A stretch of 64,000 bases of DNA from Marinobacter sp. ELB17 (GCF_000169375.1 NZ_AAXY01000001.1:248001-312000); one strand, 5' to 3'; shown: positions 1-8,967, numbered from the stretch's first letter. Numbers and translations: made by a program. The notes: generated by a model not told the origin, from the letters alone.

Positions 1-967
1 CGTCAATGATGATTTCATAGCGCTTCGCGGCGTCGTCACCCAGGGCGTTGCGGATGAACTTGTCGATCATTTCAAAATAATCAGCGTTCTCGCGCCTGCC
101 GGTAAATACGACCGGGAAGGGAATATCGGCGTTGTCTGGGTGCAACAGAATACCCAAAAGGTAAAGAATTTCTTCTGCTGTGCCTACACCACCGGGGAAT
201 ACGATCACGCCATGGCCAAGGCGTACAAAGGCTTCCAGGCGTTTTTCTATATCCGGCATGATCACCAGTTCGTTCACAATCGGATTGGGTGCCTCGGCGC
301 CGATTATGCCTGGTTCGGTAATGCCAATGTAGCGACCGTCTTTTACTCGCTGCTTGGCGTGGCCTATGGTGGCGCCTTTCATCGGGCCCTTCATGGCGCC
401 GGGGCCGCAGCCGGTGCAAATGCTCAGTTCACGCAGGCCCAACTGGTGGCCCACTTCTTTGCTGTATTGGTATTCTTCATGGCTGATGGAATGGCCACCC
501 CAACACACCACCATGTCTGGCTGTCGCCCCGGTTGCAGCACGCGCGCGTTGCGCAGAATGTGGAACACCATATTGGTCAGATCTTCCGGCCGCGGGTGCC
601 GCTGGGCTTCAATGAACTGCGGGCTGGAATGGGTGTATACGATGTCGCGTAACACCGAAAACAAATGTTCGCGATTGGCGCGCAGCATTTCATTGTCGAC
701 AAAGGCATGGTGGGGTGCGTTGATCAGTTCCAGTTTCAGGCCGCGGGGCTGGGGCACCAGGTGCACCTCAAAGTCGCTGTGGGCCGTCATCAAATCCTGG
801 CAATCGTCGGTAACCACTCCGGTATTCAGTACGGCCAGTGCGCACTGGCGAAACAATCGGTAAAGGCCGCCTTCGCTGCGGTCTTTCAGGCGGTTTACTT
901 CATGGTTAGACAGGATTTCGAGGCTGCCTTCGGGCGACACCAACGCGTTGATGGTGGGTTCATTCAT
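1..967 (-). CDS. ppnN: Pyrimidine/purine nucleotide 5'-monophosphate nucleosidase PpnN, C-terminus beyond window
   Basis: Partial gene; 322 codons are inside the window, whereas E. coli PpnN (YgdH) has about 454 residues. PpnN hydrolyses nucleoside monophosphates to base and ribose 5-phosphate in the cytosol. Reading the minus strand from ATG at 965-967 gives MNEPTINALVSPEGSLEIL, which aligns with the E. coli N-terminus, followed by LYRLFRQCALAVLNTG. Further on come the LOG-type nucleotide-binding signatures: CTGCGPGAMKGPMKGA and the loop FPGGVGTAEEILYLLG. A GGAG Shine-Dalgarno lies about 10 bases upstream at 978-981. The catalytic PGGxGTxxE motif is intact. Recognition is strong because both the N-terminal extension and the LOG core match. 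Confidence 0.9.
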   Translation of the reverse strand, partial: MNEPTINALVSPEGSLEILSNHEVNRLKDRSEGGLYRLFRQCALAVLNTGVVTDDCQDLMTAHSDFEVHLVPQPRGLKLELINAPHHAFVDNEMLRANREHLFSVLRDIVYTHSSPQFIEAQRHPRPEDLTNMVFHILRNARVLQPGRQPDMVVCWGGHSISHEEYQYSKEVGHQLGLRELSICTGCGPGAMKGPMKGATIGHAKQRVKDGRYIGITEPGIIGAEAPNPIVNELVIMPDIEKRLEAFVRLGHGVIVFPGGVGTAEEILYLLGILLHPDNADIPFPVVFTGRRENADYFEMIDKFIRNALGDDAAKRYEIIID

Positions 968-1149
968 CGGTCGTAAAACTCCTTGGTATGCGGCCGGCAT
1001 CCTCCACCACACGGGTGCTCGTCCGATTGCCGGCGGCCGAGGCGCTACACTAAGTGTTTTTTTGCCGATGTGCTACCGAATAACGCTGGATTCCAGACTG
1101 GGCTGGAACCCACCGAACCTGTTTTCAACGTGCCTTACCGCAACAGGGC

Positions 1150-2166
1150 TCAGCCAGTCAGGCCCTTAAAAAATTGCTGCACGTTGAGACTCAGGGTGTC
1201 CAGGTCATAGCCGCCTTCCTGCACCGTCAGTGTTGGCAGGCCCATTTGGCGAATGTGGCTGCCCAAACGACAGAAGCCCTCGCTGGACACTGACACTTTG
1301 GCTTGGGGGTCGTTCTTGTAAATATCGAAGCCCAAGGCCAGTACAATAACATCCGGCTGGTACAGCTTCAGCGCGGTCAGGGCTTCTTCCACCTTGCTGA
1401 AAAAATACTCTTCATCAGAGCCGTGGGGCATGGGTAGGTTGATGTTGTAACCGTAGCCTTCGCCTTCTCCGCGTTCTTCTTCATAACCGGCCACCACCGG
1501 GTAGAAGTTGGTGGGGTCGCCGTGCACCGAAACGTAAAGCACGTCGCTGCGGTTGTAGAAAATCTCTTGAATACCCTGGCCGTGATGCATGTCGGTGTCG
1601 AGTATGGCTACGCGCTGATATCGGCTGCGCAGGCGCTCGGCAGCAATGGCCGCGTTATTCAGATAGCAGAAGCCACCGGCTGCTGCGTGGCGGGCGTGAT
1701 GGCCCGGCGGGCGGCATACCGCATAGGTGGTGTGTTCCCCTGCCATCAAGGCGTCGGCCGCGCCCAGGGCGGTCTGTGCCGACCAGTAGGCGGCGTCCCA
1801 GGTGTGCTTGCCAATGGGGCTGCTACCGTCGGCCTGGTAGCGTGCGGCCTCGGCCAGAACGCCTTTCAGCGCGTTGGGGCTGTGCACAAAAATATTGGAC
1901 ATGACCTCATCGCCCCAGTCATCGCCCATCGCCTTCCAGCGCCTGTGGGCAGATTCCAGAAAGCGTAGATAACTCAGATCGTGCACCTTGCCAATGGGGC
2001 CCGCGCCCTGGTCAGCCGGATGCAGCACCGGAATACCGCTGGCCTTCAGGCCCGCCAACATTTCCCGGGTACGGTCTGCCACTTCTTGCGGTTGGCGCAT
2101 TTGGCCGCGGGTGAAGTACGACTGCGGGCTGTGCTGATCTTGTGCGGGGTGAAAAAATGCTTTCAT
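1150..2166 (-). CDS. Histone deacetylase-like / acetylpolyamine amidohydrolase family protein
   Basis: 338 residues, full length for the bacterial class II deacetylase family (AphA/HDAC-like zinc amidohydrolases), which remove acetyl groups from polyamines or lysine-like substrates. Visible signatures are RPPGHHARHAAAGGFCYLNN (tandem active-site histidines and the GFCxxNN segment), LDTDMHHGQGIQEIF (zinc ligands Asp and His) and LALGFDIYKNDP (the later Asp ligand region). The N-terminus begins MKAFFHPAQDQHSPQSYFTR, as in acetylpolyamine hydrolases. It is followed on the same strand by ppnN after about 180 bases, so co-transcription is possible but not shown. The exact substrate cannot be decided from sequence; acetylpolyamine is more likely than protein. 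Confidence 0.88.
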   Translation of the reverse strand: MKAFFHPAQDQHSPQSYFTRGQMRQPQEVADRTREMLAGLKASGIPVLHPADQGAGPIGKVHDLSYLRFLESAHRRWKAMGDDWGDEVMSNIFVHSPNALKGVLAEAARYQADGSSPIGKHTWDAAYWSAQTALGAADALMAGEHTTYAVCRPPGHHARHAAAGGFCYLNNAAIAAERLRSRYQRVAILDTDMHHGQGIQEIFYNRSDVLYVSVHGDPTNFYPVVAGYEEERGEGEGYGYNINLPMPHGSDEEYFFSKVEEALTALKLYQPDVIVLALGFDIYKNDPQAKVSVSSEGFCRLGSHIRQMGLPTLTVQEGGYDLDTLSLNVQQFFKGLTG

Positions 2167-2394
2167 ATTACGGAGGCCTTTTTAGAGATCGGTAGTGCAT
2201 GCTCACCCGAGTATAGGCACTGACTGGCGTGGGTCAAAAAAACGTAGCCCGTAAAAAGCGCTGTCAGCTTTACAGGTTGCCGGACAGCATCCACTATGGT
2301 TAGGAATTGGCGTTTCTGCGATCAAGCGTTCAGATCGTATCGCAGCAGCTTGAGCAGCATTGCAACAGCCTGACTATCATGTATGGGAGCCTGA

Positions 2395-3846
2395 ATGATT
2401 GAATCACCGTTATTGCAGAATATAACCGGATACGCCGGTGGCCAGTGGCAACAAGCCGCTGCTGATACCTTTGACGTGGATAACCCGGCAACCGGCGCCG
2501 TTATTGCCAAGGTGCCGTTTGTAACCGAGCAACAGGTGCAAGATGCCATAGCCGCGGCAAAAAAAGCCGAAAAACTGACCACGCCCTACCCGCTGGAAAC
2601 CCGCCGTAAGTGGCTGGAAGACATTCGTGATGCCCTGACCGCCAATCGCGCAGAGATGGGCCGTATTCTGTGCCTTGAACACGGCAAACCTTTAAACGAA
2701 GCCCAGGGCGAAGTGGATTACGCCGCCGGCTTCTTCGATTACTGCGCCAAAAATATTGAGGTGTTGAGCCCGCGTAACCTGGACGAAAGGCCCAAAGGTT
2801 GCAGTTGGACCGTGCATTTTCGCCCGGTCGGCGTGGTGGGCCTGATTACGCCCTGGAACTTCCCCATTGGCATGATTGCCAAAAAGCTGTCGGCGGCTCT
2901 GGCAGCCGGTTGCCCGTCGGTGATCAAGCCCGCCAGCGCCACCCCGCTGACCATGGTTGCGCTGTTCACTCTGATGGATAAATACGTTGATCTGCCCGCG
3001 GGTATGGTGAATCTGGTGATGGGTAAGGCCAGCATGATCGGCAAAGCGCTGAGCGAAAGCCCGGATGTGCCCATGCTCAGCTTTACCGGGTCTACAGAAG
3101 TGGGGCGCCAGCTGATCATAGACAGCGCCGATTCAGTGAAAAAACTGGCGCTGGAGCTGGGTGGTAACGCGCCGTTTATCGTGTTTGACGACGCCGACCT
3201 GGACGCCGCGGTTGATAACCTGATGGCCAACAAATTCCGCGGCAGTGGCCAGACCTGCGTGTGCGCTAACCGTATTTTTGCCCACGAAAAAATTGTCGAA
3301 AGCTTTAGCCAGAAACTGGCCGAACGGGTAAGAAAAATGACCGTGGGTGACGGCATCAACGGTGATGTGGACCTGGGCCCGCTGATCAACCGTGACGGCT
3401 ATAATAAGGTCAAACGCCACTTGGAAAACGCGTTAGAGCAGGGCGCCACTTTGGTAGCCGGTAAAAAGCCGTCAGAATTGAACGATGACGATTTGTTTTT
3501 CCCGCCCACGGTCATCACTGGCGTAACCCCGCAAATGTGTTGCTCGCGGGAAGAAACCTTTGGTCCGTTGGTGCCCATTGCCAGCTTTAGCGATGAAAAC
3601 GAAGTAATCGCTGCCGGTAACGACACCGAGTTTGGCCTGGCCTCTTACGTGTTCACTGCCGATGTCAAACGCGCCCAGCGCGTAGCGGCCGGGCTGCGTT
3701 TTGGTCACGTGGGCTGGAACACCGGCACAGGCCCCACGCCGGAAGCGCCATTTGGTGGTATGAAAATGTCGGGTACTGGCCGTGAAGGCGGCGAAGAAGG
3801 GCTGTTTGAATTCACCGAAGCGCAAACCGTACCCCGCGGGTTTTAG
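2395..3846 (+). CDS. gabD: NAD(P)-dependent succinate-semialdehyde dehydrogenase-like aldehyde dehydrogenase (GabD-like)
   Basis: 483 residues, the usual length for this family. It oxidises an aldehyde, probably succinate semialdehyde, to the acid in the cytosol. The cofactor-binding and catalytic signatures are ITPWNFPIGMIAKKLSAALA, FTGSTEVGRQL, LELGGNAPFIVFDDADLD (general-base Glu) and SGQTCVCANR (nucleophile Cys at about residue 288). The last two are typical of GabD. ATG at 2395 follows a GGGAG Shine-Dalgarno (2384-2388). It is transcribed divergently from the deacetylase-like gene and ends before a clear terminator, so it is probably monocistronic. No GABA transaminase is next to it, so the substrate stays an inference from family resemblance. 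Confidence 0.88.
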   Translation: MIESPLLQNITGYAGGQWQQAAADTFDVDNPATGAVIAKVPFVTEQQVQDAIAAAKKAEKLTTPYPLETRRKWLEDIRDALTANRAEMGRILCLEHGKPLNEAQGEVDYAAGFFDYCAKNIEVLSPRNLDERPKGCSWTVHFRPVGVVGLITPWNFPIGMIAKKLSAALAAGCPSVIKPASATPLTMVALFTLMDKYVDLPAGMVNLVMGKASMIGKALSESPDVPMLSFTGSTEVGRQLIIDSADSVKKLALELGGNAPFIVFDDADLDAAVDNLMANKFRGSGQTCVCANRIFAHEKIVESFSQKLAERVRKMTVGDGINGDVDLGPLINRDGYNKVKRHLENALEQGATLVAGKKPSELNDDDLFFPPTVITGVTPQMCCSREETFGPLVPIASFSDENEVIAAGNDTEFGLASYVFTADVKRAQRVAAGLRFGHVGWNTGTGPTPEAPFGGMKMSGTGREGGEEGLFEFTEAQTVPRGF

Positions 3847-3883
3847 TCGCGCCGGCTAGCCAAACAAGCGTTATCGCTTGTCA

Positions 3884-3915
3884 GTGAAAGCGTGAAAGCG
3901 TGAAAGAGTGAACTA
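3884..3915. repeat. Short tandem octamer repeat (GTGAAAGC-like, 3-4 units)
   Basis: GTGAAAGC occurs at 3884-3891 and 3892-3899, then GTGAAAGA at 3900-3907 and a decayed GTGAACTA at 3908-3915. Just upstream is a perfect 6-bp hairpin, CAAGCG-TTAT-CGCTTG (3865-3880). The unit runs directly into the terminator stem. It looks like a slippage-type repeat in the 3' untranslated region; no function is evident. Confidence 0.7.
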
Positions 3916-3945
3916 AAACGGTGGGCCGCGGCTCACCGTTTTTTT
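3915..3945 (+). terminator. Rho-independent terminator after gabD-like gene
   Basis: The arms AACGGTG and CACCGTT pair around a GC-rich centre with one bulge and are followed by a run of seven T (3939-3945). It lies 70 bases after the stop codon and separates this gene from uvrD. Confidence 0.8.
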
Positions 3946-4004
3946 GGCTAAAACCCATGGAATTTGCCCCCATGCACCCGTATTCGGCAAGGGCGATTCA
4001 AGGC

Positions 4005-4036
4005 TGGTATACTTTCCGACCTGTTTATTTAACCAG
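4005..4036 (+). promoter_or_regulatory. uvrD promoter with LexA (SOS) box
   Basis: An extended -10 element TGGTATACT (4005-4013) lies just before CTGTTTATTTAACCAG (4021-4036). That sequence has the LexA form CTG-N10-CAG and matches 12 of the 16 bases of the E. coli consensus core. It would cover the start of transcription, 12 bases before the uvrD ATG, in the same arrangement as E. coli uvrD. Damage induction is inferred from this. Confidence 0.75.
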
Positions 4037-4048
4037 TAGCGATATTTT

Positions 4049-6214
4049 ATGGACGTTTCCTACATTATCGACGGCCTGAACGACGCCCAGCGCGAGGCGG
4101 TGACGGCAGAAAGCGATCACTTGCTGGTTCTGGCCGGCGCCGGCAGTGGCAAAACCCGGGTGCTGGTACACCGCATGGCGTGGCAGATGCAGGTGAACCG
4201 GGTACCGGCAACCGGCCTTCTGGCGGTGACCTTTACCAACAAGGCCGCCAAGGAAATGCGCCACCGCATTGAGGAGATGATGAACATACCCTCTCGCGGC
4301 CTGTGGATTGGCACCTTCCACGGTATTGCCCATCGCCTGCTGCGCGCCCACTGGAAAGACGCAAACCTGCCGGAAAACTTCCAGGTACTGGACAGCGACG
4401 ACCAGCTGCGCATGGTGAAGCGGGTAATGCGCGAAGCCCAAATCGACGAAACCCAGTTCCCGCCCAAGCAGGCCCAGTGGTGGATCAGCAGCCAGAAAGA
4501 CGAAGGTCTGCGCGCTGACAATATTCAGGAAAATCCCGGTGACCACTTCACCAGCACCATGGTGCGGGTGTACCGCCAGTACGAAAAACTGTGCCAGCAA
4601 AGCGGCCTGGTGGATTTTGGCGAATTGCTGCTGCGCTCTCACGAACTCTGGCTGCACCGCCCGGAACTGCTGGCCCATTACCAGCAGCGCTTTCAGCACA
4701 TTCTGGTGGACGAGTTTCAGGACACCAACGCCATTCAATACGCCTGGCTGCAAGTTCTGGCCAGCAACCGCGTGCCATTAACCGTGGTGGGCGACGACGA
4801 CCAGTCTATTTACGGCTGGCGCGGCGCCAAAGTCGAAAACATCCAGCAGTACCAGCGCGATTTCCCCAACGCCCGTCTGGTAAAGCTGGAGCAGAATTAC
4901 CGCTCTACCAAGCTGATCCTGAAAGCCGCCAACTCGGTGATTGACAACAATCAGGGCCGCTTGGGTAAAGAACTGTGGAGCGACGGGGTTGACGGTGAAC
5001 CGGTCAGCCTTTACGCCGCGTTTAACGAGCAAGACGAAGCCAACTACATTGCCGACACCATCACCAGCTGGGTGCAAGACGGCAATCTGCGCGCCGAATG
5101 CGCGATTCTTTACCGCTCCAACGCCCAGTCCCGCGTACTGGAAGAATCGCTGATGCGCCAAGGCATCCCATACCGGGTTTACGGCGGCCTGCGCTTCTAT
5201 GATCGCCAGGAAATTCGCAACGCACTGGCTTACCTGCGCCTGGTGCATTACCGCCGCGACGACGCTGCGTTTGAGCGGGTGGTAAATCTGCCACCGCGGG
5301 GCATAGGGGCCAAAAGCCTGGCCGATTTGCGCCAATACGCCGGCAAGCAAAGCATCTCAATGTGGGAATCCGCCCAGCGCATGCTGGACGCCGGCCAGAT
5401 GAAAGGCCGCGCAAAAACCGGATTGCAGAAATTCCTGTCGATCATCGAAGAACTGTCTGCGCTGGCGGAACATGGAACCCTTCATGGCCTAATGCAGCAG
5501 ACCATCGACGACAGCGGTTTGAAGGAGTACCACGCCAGCGAAAAAGGTGAAAAGGGCCAGGGGCGGGTAGAAAACCTGGAAGAGCTGGTAAATGCGTTGA
5601 CGACTTACGAAGTGGAGGAGGGCATTGATCCGCTGTCTGAATTCATCGCCCAGGCTGCGCTGGACGCTGGTGAAGCTCAGGCGGAAGACCACGAAGACAG
5701 CGTGCAGTTAATGACTCTGCACTCTGCAAAAGGGTTGGAGTTCCCGCTGGTGTTCATGGCCGGCGTTGAAGAAGGTCTGTTCCCCCACAGCATGTCGTTG
5801 GAGGAACCGGGACGTATGGAGGAAGAGCGCCGTCTTGCGTATGTGGGCATTACCCGCGCGATGAAGAAGCTGATAATCACCTACGCCGAATCCCGCCGTT
5901 TGTACGGTCAGGAAAAGTTCAATGCGCTGTCGCGGTTCGTGCGGGAAATCCCTGGCGACTGTATTCAAGAAGTGCGGCTGCGCAATACGGTGACCCGCCC
6001 GGCCATGGTGGCGCGGCCTAACGAAAGTATGTTCAGCCAGGAATCGGCCAAGCAGTCGGGTTTCAGCCTGGGGCAGCAGGTTATGCATCCGAAGTTCGGC
6101 GAAGGCACGGTGATGAACAGCGAAGGCAGCGGCCATCACACCCGGATTCAGGTTAACTTTGATGACGGTGCCAAGTGGCTGGTATTGGCGTATGCGCCGC
6201 TGGAGGCTTGTTAA
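4049..6214 (+). CDS. uvrD: DNA helicase II UvrD
   Basis: 721 residues (E. coli 720), aligning from the first residues (MDVSYIIDGLNDAQREAV). It is a 3'-5' superfamily 1 helicase that removes the incised strand in nucleotide excision repair and the nicked strand in mismatch repair. Visible motifs: Walker A LAGAGSGKTRVLVHR (residues about 28-42), VTFTNKAAKEMRHRI (Ia), LVDEFQDTNAIQYAW (II), VGDDDQSIYGWRGA (III), LEQNYRSTKLIL (IV), LMTLHSAKGLEFPLVF (V) and YVGITRAMKKL (VI). The C-terminal Tudor-like tail that contacts partners is present. There is no strong Shine-Dalgarno, but the conserved N-terminus fixes the ATG. The upstream LexA box points to SOS control. Confidence 0.97.
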   Translation: MDVSYIIDGLNDAQREAVTAESDHLLVLAGAGSGKTRVLVHRMAWQMQVNRVPATGLLAVTFTNKAAKEMRHRIEEMMNIPSRGLWIGTFHGIAHRLLRAHWKDANLPENFQVLDSDDQLRMVKRVMREAQIDETQFPPKQAQWWISSQKDEGLRADNIQENPGDHFTSTMVRVYRQYEKLCQQSGLVDFGELLLRSHELWLHRPELLAHYQQRFQHILVDEFQDTNAIQYAWLQVLASNRVPLTVVGDDDQSIYGWRGAKVENIQQYQRDFPNARLVKLEQNYRSTKLILKAANSVIDNNQGRLGKELWSDGVDGEPVSLYAAFNEQDEANYIADTITSWVQDGNLRAECAILYRSNAQSRVLEESLMRQGIPYRVYGGLRFYDRQEIRNALAYLRLVHYRRDDAAFERVVNLPPRGIGAKSLADLRQYAGKQSISMWESAQRMLDAGQMKGRAKTGLQKFLSIIEELSALAEHGTLHGLMQQTIDDSGLKEYHASEKGEKGQGRVENLEELVNALTTYEVEEGIDPLSEFIAQAALDAGEAQAEDHEDSVQLMTLHSAKGLEFPLVFMAGVEEGLFPHSMSLEEPGRMEEERRLAYVGITRAMKKLIITYAESRRLYGQEKFNALSRFVREIPGDCIQEVRLRNTVTRPAMVARPNESMFSQESAKQSGFSLGQQVMHPKFGEGTVMNSEGSGHHTRIQVNFDDGAKWLVLAYAPLEAC

Positions 6215-6261
6215 AGCTTTGGCTGTTTGCACGGTGTAAAAGCTGCGGCCAAAACCCAAAC

Positions 6262-7059
6262 CTACATCAGAACCGCAAAAATCACCCCAGCCAGAATCAC
6301 CCGGTAAACCACGTATGGCCACATACCCACTTTATTCAGCCACTTCAGGAAGAAGTGGATGGCTGTGATGGCCATAACGAATGAAGTAACGCCGCCGATC
6401 AGAAAGCCCGTCCAGTCTACAGCGGTGTCCGTCATCGCCACTTCCAGAATTTTTACACTCGCCGCCAGCGCCGTAATCGGGATGGCCAGCAGGAATGAAA
6501 AGCGGGATGCTGCTTCGCGGCTGAGGCCCAGAAACAGGCCGGCGGTGATGGTGATGCCTGAGCGCGAGGTGCCGGGCACCAGGGCAATGGCCTGGGCCAG
6601 GCCAACAATCAGCGCGTCTTTCCAGCGAATGGAGTCCAGCGAGCGATCGCGTTTGGGTATCCAGTCGGCCACACCCAACAGCAAACCGAACACCAGGGTG
6701 GTGGTGAAAATGATCGCAGGTGAGCGTAGCTCGTTATCAATCATATCCAGCAGCGCCAATCCTGCCAGGCCTGCGGGGATGGTGCCTATCACAAGATAAA
6801 ACGCCATGGCGCCCTGGCCCACAATCCGGCGCTGGACCATGGATACCAAGCCGTCGCGGGCAATGCCGAACACATCGCGGCGGAAGTAGAGCACCACCGC
6901 CAGCAGAGTGCCCACGTGAACGGCCAGGTCAAAGCCTACGCCCTGGTCCTGCCAGCCCAGCAGGGCCGGTGTAAGAATAAGGTGGGCAGAGCTGGAGATG
7001 GGCAGAAATTCTGTCAGCCCCTGCAGCAGGCCAAGAAAAACCGCCTGAAAAAAGTCCAT
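6262..7059 (-). CDS. uppP: Undecaprenyl-diphosphatase UppP (BacA)
   Basis: 265 residues, normal length. This integral inner-membrane enzyme removes a phosphate from undecaprenyl pyrophosphate, recycling the lipid carrier for cell-wall synthesis; overproduction gives bacitracin resistance. It carries GLLQGLTEFLPISSSAHLIL near the N-terminus (catalytic Glu and Ser region) and LVPGTSRSGITITAGLFLGL (PGxSRSxxT motif). The remainder is about eight hydrophobic helices. It converges with uvrD, the two stop codons being about 50 bases apart. Confidence 0.96.
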   Translation of the reverse strand: MDFFQAVFLGLLQGLTEFLPISSSAHLILTPALLGWQDQGVGFDLAVHVGTLLAVVLYFRRDVFGIARDGLVSMVQRRIVGQGAMAFYLVIGTIPAGLAGLALLDMIDNELRSPAIIFTTTLVFGLLLGVADWIPKRDRSLDSIRWKDALIVGLAQAIALVPGTSRSGITITAGLFLGLSREAASRFSFLLAIPITALAASVKILEVAMTDTAVDWTGFLIGGVTSFVMAITAIHFFLKWLNKVGMWPYVVYRVILAGVIFAVLM

Positions 7060-7130
7060 ATCGTATCAATCCAAGGTTTCACAACAATCCGGGGCGCTAA
7101 AGCAGACCAAGGTATTACACACATCAAGGA

Positions 7131-7532
7131 TCAGGACTGGTCTGGCACTTCGCGGATACGGCCCACTTCATCAATCGCCACGTAAACGAAGCGGCCTTCG
7201 GTCACCTTGCGGCGATCTTCGGAGTAGCGGTCCATAGTCCACACTTCTACTTTAATATTCATTGAGCTACGGCCAATTTCGATCAGCTCGCAATAGCAGC
7301 CAACCTGCGAGCCAACCCGCACCGGCGACAAAAACTCCATCCGGTCCATAGCCACAGTGGCGCTGCGGCCTTGGGATATCCTGGCTGCCAAAGTGGCCGC
7401 AGCAATATCCATTTGCTTCACCAGCCAGCCCGCGAACACATCGCCGTTGGCGTTGGTATCGCCGGGGAATGGAATGATTCGCAGGATTAACTCGCCGAGG
7501 GGCATTGGGTTGTCGTCGTCAAAAGTGCTCAT
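7131..7532 (-). CDS. yciA: Acyl-CoA thioesterase, YciA-type hotdog fold
   Basis: 133 residues from the ATG at 7532; an in-frame GTG sits one codon upstream. A single hotdog domain hydrolyses acyl-CoA thioesters in the cytosol. Signatures are RIIPFPGDTNANGDVFAGWL (the conserved Asn-Gly-Asp region at the start of the hotdog helix) and VAMDRMEFLSPVRVGSQV. A Shine-Dalgarno AAGG precedes the start at about 8 bases. uppP follows on the same strand after about 70 bases. Chain-length preference cannot be read from sequence. Confidence 0.88.
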   Translation of the reverse strand: MSTFDDDNPMPLGELILRIIPFPGDTNANGDVFAGWLVKQMDIAAATLAARISQGRSATVAMDRMEFLSPVRVGSQVGCYCELIEIGRSSMNIKVEVWTMDRYSEDRRKVTEGRFVYVAIDEVGRIREVPDQS

Positions 7533-7668
7533 CACACAGACCTTTAAGAAAAGTGGCGGACCGCCAGTTTGGCAGATTCCTTAATTGTTTGGCTGCATGG
7601 TAATGCCGCGCCTGCCATTTGTCAGGTGTGTTCGCGGTTCTGATGGTGAATTTAGATAATTTCAGCCT

Positions 7669-7702
7669 TTGTCACAAACCTGTCACAGAGAATGCCTAAT
7701 CT
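7669..7702 (+). promoter_or_regulatory. PHO box and -10 element of the pst operon
   Basis: TTGTCAC (7669-7675), four bases, then CTGTCAC (7680-7686): the direct repeat with 11-base period recognised by PhoB. A -10-like TAATCT (7697-7702) follows 10 bases after, the class of spacing in which the PHO box replaces the -35 element. Activation on phosphate starvation is inferred from this. Confidence 0.85.
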
Positions 7703-7760
7703 TGGGCCATCAAAACAGCAGATGTCGATATAAAAAGTGATGCAACCCAGGAGAAACACG

Positions 7761-8819
7761 GTGACTAAACTCTATAAAGCTCTGACAACAGTAACCCTTG
7801 CTGGCGCAATTGCGGCACTTTCGGCTCCGGCCATGGCTCGCGACACCATCAGCATTGTCGGCTCGTCAACGGTATATCCTTTTGCGACCGTGGTTGCCGA
7901 GCGCTTCGGGCGTAACACCGATTTCGCGACGCCCAAGATTGAGTCTACCGGTTCCGGTGGCGGCCTGAAGCTGTTCTGTCAAGGTGTTGGCACCCAACAC
8001 CCAGACATCACCAACGCTTCCCGTCGCATGAAGAAGAGCGAATTCGACATGTGCCAGGCCAACGGCGTCAAGGAAATCACCGAAGTACGTATCGGTGCTG
8101 ACGGTATCGTTATGGCAAACTCCAAGGAAGCGGAAAAGCTCGACTTGTCCCTGAAGCAAATTTTCCTGGCACTGGCTAAAGATGTACCTAACCCAGACGG
8201 TAGCAACGAGCTGGTAGCCAACCCTTACATGAACTGGAGTGAAATCGACGCCAGCCTTCCGAATATTGCCATCAGCGTAATGGGCCCGCCTCCGACTTCA
8301 GGCACCCGCGACGCGTTTGTTGAGTTGGCGATGGAAAGCGGTTGCAAACAGTTCCCCATGATCGCGCAGATGGAAGACGAGGACGAAGACAAGTTCAAGA
8401 CCGTATGTCACAGCATGCGTGACGACGGCCCGTTCGTTGAAGCCGGTGAAAACGATAACCTGATTGTTCAGCGTCTGGCCCAGGATCCGGAAACGCTCGG
8501 TATCTTCGGCTACAGCTTCCTGATGGAAAACACTGGCCAGATCCAGGCCGCGACCGTGAACGGCGTCGAACCGACTCCCGAAGCGATTTCCAGCGATCAA
8601 TATCCAGTAGCCCGTTCACTGTGGTTCTACGTCAAAAAGGCGCACGTGGGTGTTGTTCCTGGTATCCAGGAATACATTTCCGAGTTCACTAGCGAAGGCA
8701 CCTGGGGTGATAACGGCTACCTGGTCGACGTAGGCCTGATACCAAGCCCGCGCAACGAGCGCATGAGGATTGCCAAAGCAGTGAAAGAACTGACGCTGAT
8801 GACGGGTAACGAGTTATAA
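7761..8819 (+). CDS. pstS: Phosphate ABC transporter substrate-binding protein PstS
   Basis: 352 residues from GTG at 7761, chosen because AGGAGA (7749-7754) lies 6 bases before it; the in-frame ATG at 7737 has no such site. An N-terminal signal peptide (hydrophobic TVTLAGAIAALSAPAMA) exports the protein to the periplasm, where it captures phosphate for PstCAB. Phosphate-binding loops visible are IVGSSTVYPFATVV, ESTGSGGGLKLFC and GPPPTSGTRDAFVELAM. This is the longer PstS form of marine gammaproteobacteria, with an acidic insert (MEDEDEDKFK). It is the first gene of the operon, behind the PHO box, and is separated from pstC by a hairpin. Confidence 0.94.
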   Translation: MTKLYKALTTVTLAGAIAALSAPAMARDTISIVGSSTVYPFATVVAERFGRNTDFATPKIESTGSGGGLKLFCQGVGTQHPDITNASRRMKKSEFDMCQANGVKEITEVRIGADGIVMANSKEAEKLDLSLKQIFLALAKDVPNPDGSNELVANPYMNWSEIDASLPNIAISVMGPPPTSGTRDAFVELAMESGCKQFPMIAQMEDEDEDKFKTVCHSMRDDGPFVEAGENDNLIVQRLAQDPETLGIFGYSFLMENTGQIQAATVNGVEPTPEAISSDQYPVARSLWFYVKKAHVGVVPGIQEYISEFTSEGTWGDNGYLVDVGLIPSPRNERMRIAKAVKELTLMTGNEL

Positions 8820-8847
8820 GGCCAGTCAGGCAACGTCAAGGATGACG

Positions 8848-8885
8848 ACGAAACAACGCGGGCTTTCAAGCCTGCGTTGTTTCGT
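8848..8885 (+). other. Strong intercistronic hairpin between pstS and pstC
   Basis: The arms at 8848-8865 and 8868-8885 are 18 bases each around a 2-base loop, with one difference that is a G-U pair in RNA. The arms begin ACGAAACAACGC and end GCGTTGTTTCGT. No long T run follows. This may be a leaky terminator or an mRNA-protecting stem that keeps pstS transcript above pstCAB; that role is inferred. Confidence 0.75.
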
Positions 8886-8967
8886 TGCGGTTGTATGAAT
8901 ATTTTTATGCGGCAAACTGGCAGAATAGGCGCCCAGTTAACTTAAAACCACCAACACAGAGACTGTT

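Noticed and set aside
81..419. 112-codon minus-strand frame and the overlapping plus-strand frames in the first 1 kb
   Set aside because: They are out-of-frame shadows of ppnN, which is open across the window edge.
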